A stretch of 64,000 nucleotides of DNA. Source: Sycon ciliatum (Eukaryota > Porifera > Calcarea > Leucosolenida > Sycettidae). Position 1 is the first letter of the stretch; every line of letters starts with the position of its first letter. Where the stretch lies: NCBI RefSeq assembly GCF_964019385.1, contig NC_088643.1, positions 5,918,495 through 5,982,494 on the forward strand, written 5' to 3'. The position numbers and the translations under genes are program-made. Below the pieces are notes generated by a model. It ran no database searches. It was not told the DNA's origin and saw only the letters and a list, made by a program, of their open reading frames with translations. This document shows positions 63,489 to 64,000 of the stretch, piece after piece.

Positions 63489-64000
63489 ATGGATGCGAAG
63501 GTCGAGGACCGCGCCGCAAAGCGCAAGGATCTGTTGCCTTCGCTGGTGAAAGCTAAAAAGAAGTTGCTGGAACAGGCCGAAGAGTCGGGAGTTCAGCTGA
63601 GCGGCGGCCTCGCTTCTGATGATCACATTTCGCTCGAACAGATATTCGTGGATTTGGCCTTTGTGTCTGAAAAGGAATTGAAAAGAGACTTTGATGAAGC
63701 GTTCTCGACGTACACCGAGAGCCGTGAACATGCAGTGCAATTTAGCAAAGCCGATCGAATTGAATTGAAGAACCTGTTTCGTGCCGCAGGTTCGAGTGTT
63801 GACTCCGTTTCTCATGCAGCAGGAAAATCAGCACCAGCAGCAGCAGCTACAGCGACCAAGTCGAGAAATCTCTGTGGCAAGGTGTTACGGAATGTACTGG
63901 CGTACGGATCTGCTGGTAGTGGCAAGACCACAGTGTTTCTGCTCATGGTTCTATACCTGTGGAGCAGAGGCGAACTGTGGCAGGAGGAATTCGATCTGGT
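63489..64000 (+). CDS. NACHT/NLR-type P-loop ATPase gene, 5' part (runs off the window)
   Basis: Open from ATG at 63489 to the last base (170 codons) with no stop. Residues 1-30 are strongly charged and helical. Near residues 50-60 is L-E-Q-I-F-V-D-L, matching the short block that often precedes NACHT domains in NLR proteins. An Ala-rich linker follows (~115-125). Residues ~137-150 read VLAYGSAGSGKTT, a Walker A loop, then F-L-L-M-V-L-Y-L-W and E-F-D-L-V, as at the start of NACHT strand 2. NLR proteins are intracellular sensors that oligomerise on ligand detection; large NLR sets are known in sponges, cnidarians and other invertebrates. An AP-ATPase or other STAND P-loop is the alternative. 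The N-terminal region does not clearly match a Death, CARD or DED fold by eye. Confidence 0.75.
   Translation, partial: MDAKVEDRAAKRKDLLPSLVKAKKKLLEQAEESGVQLSGGLASDDHISLEQIFVDLAFVSEKELKRDFDEAFSTYTESREHAVQFSKADRIELKNLFRAAGSSVDSVSHAAGKSAPAAAATATKSRNLCGKVLRNVLAYGSAGSGKTTVFLLMVLYLWSRGELWQEEFDL

Overview
The window is metazoan-type nuclear DNA. It is full of microsatellites, non-LTR retrotransposons (LINEs), Penelope-like elements (PLEs) and miniature inverted-repeat DNA elements (MITEs), and it ends in the first exon of a NACHT/NLR-type gene. A marine invertebrate, possibly a sponge or cnidarian, would fit, but the species cannot be fixed from the sequence. Only the partial gene at the right edge is a convincing host gene.

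Layout. (1) 1-19365: a nest of elements separated by (TAA)n tracts. (2) 19366-19903: a 540-bp spacer with a decayed LINE and a hammerhead relic. (3) 19904-45504: a second nest, in which every tract reads (TTA/ATT)n. Tract polarity flips once, at the spacer, as if two opposed TAA microsatellites had each absorbed insertion after insertion. (4) 45505-63488: ordinary intergenic DNA with a near-complete CR1/L2-like LINE, decayed LINE pieces, five MITEs, CA repeats, a minisatellite and old copies of the nest families. (5) 63489-64000: 5' part of a NACHT P-loop gene.

Residents of the nests (labels are mine). R4-a, R4-b and R4-c are R4/Dong-like LINEs with a Myb-like N-terminus, RT, CCHC and restriction-like endonuclease; one R4-a copy (1327 codons) and R4-b (1280 codons) are uninterrupted. 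RLE-1 is another restriction-like-endonuclease LINE with a CXC-type N-terminus. PLE-1 to PLE-4 are Penelope-like elements with GIY-YIG endonuclease parts; several carry hammerhead ribozymes (HHR) and two carry AT-hooks inside the endonuclease. RZ479 is a 479-bp tandem repeat with a hammerhead in each unit, i.e. retrozyme-like. tR281 and tR307 are tandem repeats of 281 and 307 bp with a tRNA-like cloverleaf per unit. HD591 is a 591-bp repeat with a hammerhead-like motif.

Proposed logic (inference): autonomous TAA-targeting retroelements supply RT and nickase. Small structured RNAs (hammerhead circles, and perhaps tRNA-punctuated RNAs) use them, and are reverse transcribed repeatedly into head-to-tail arrays that often end in an inverted unit. 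Each new array or element brings or leaves fresh TAA sequence, so the locus stays a target and grows.
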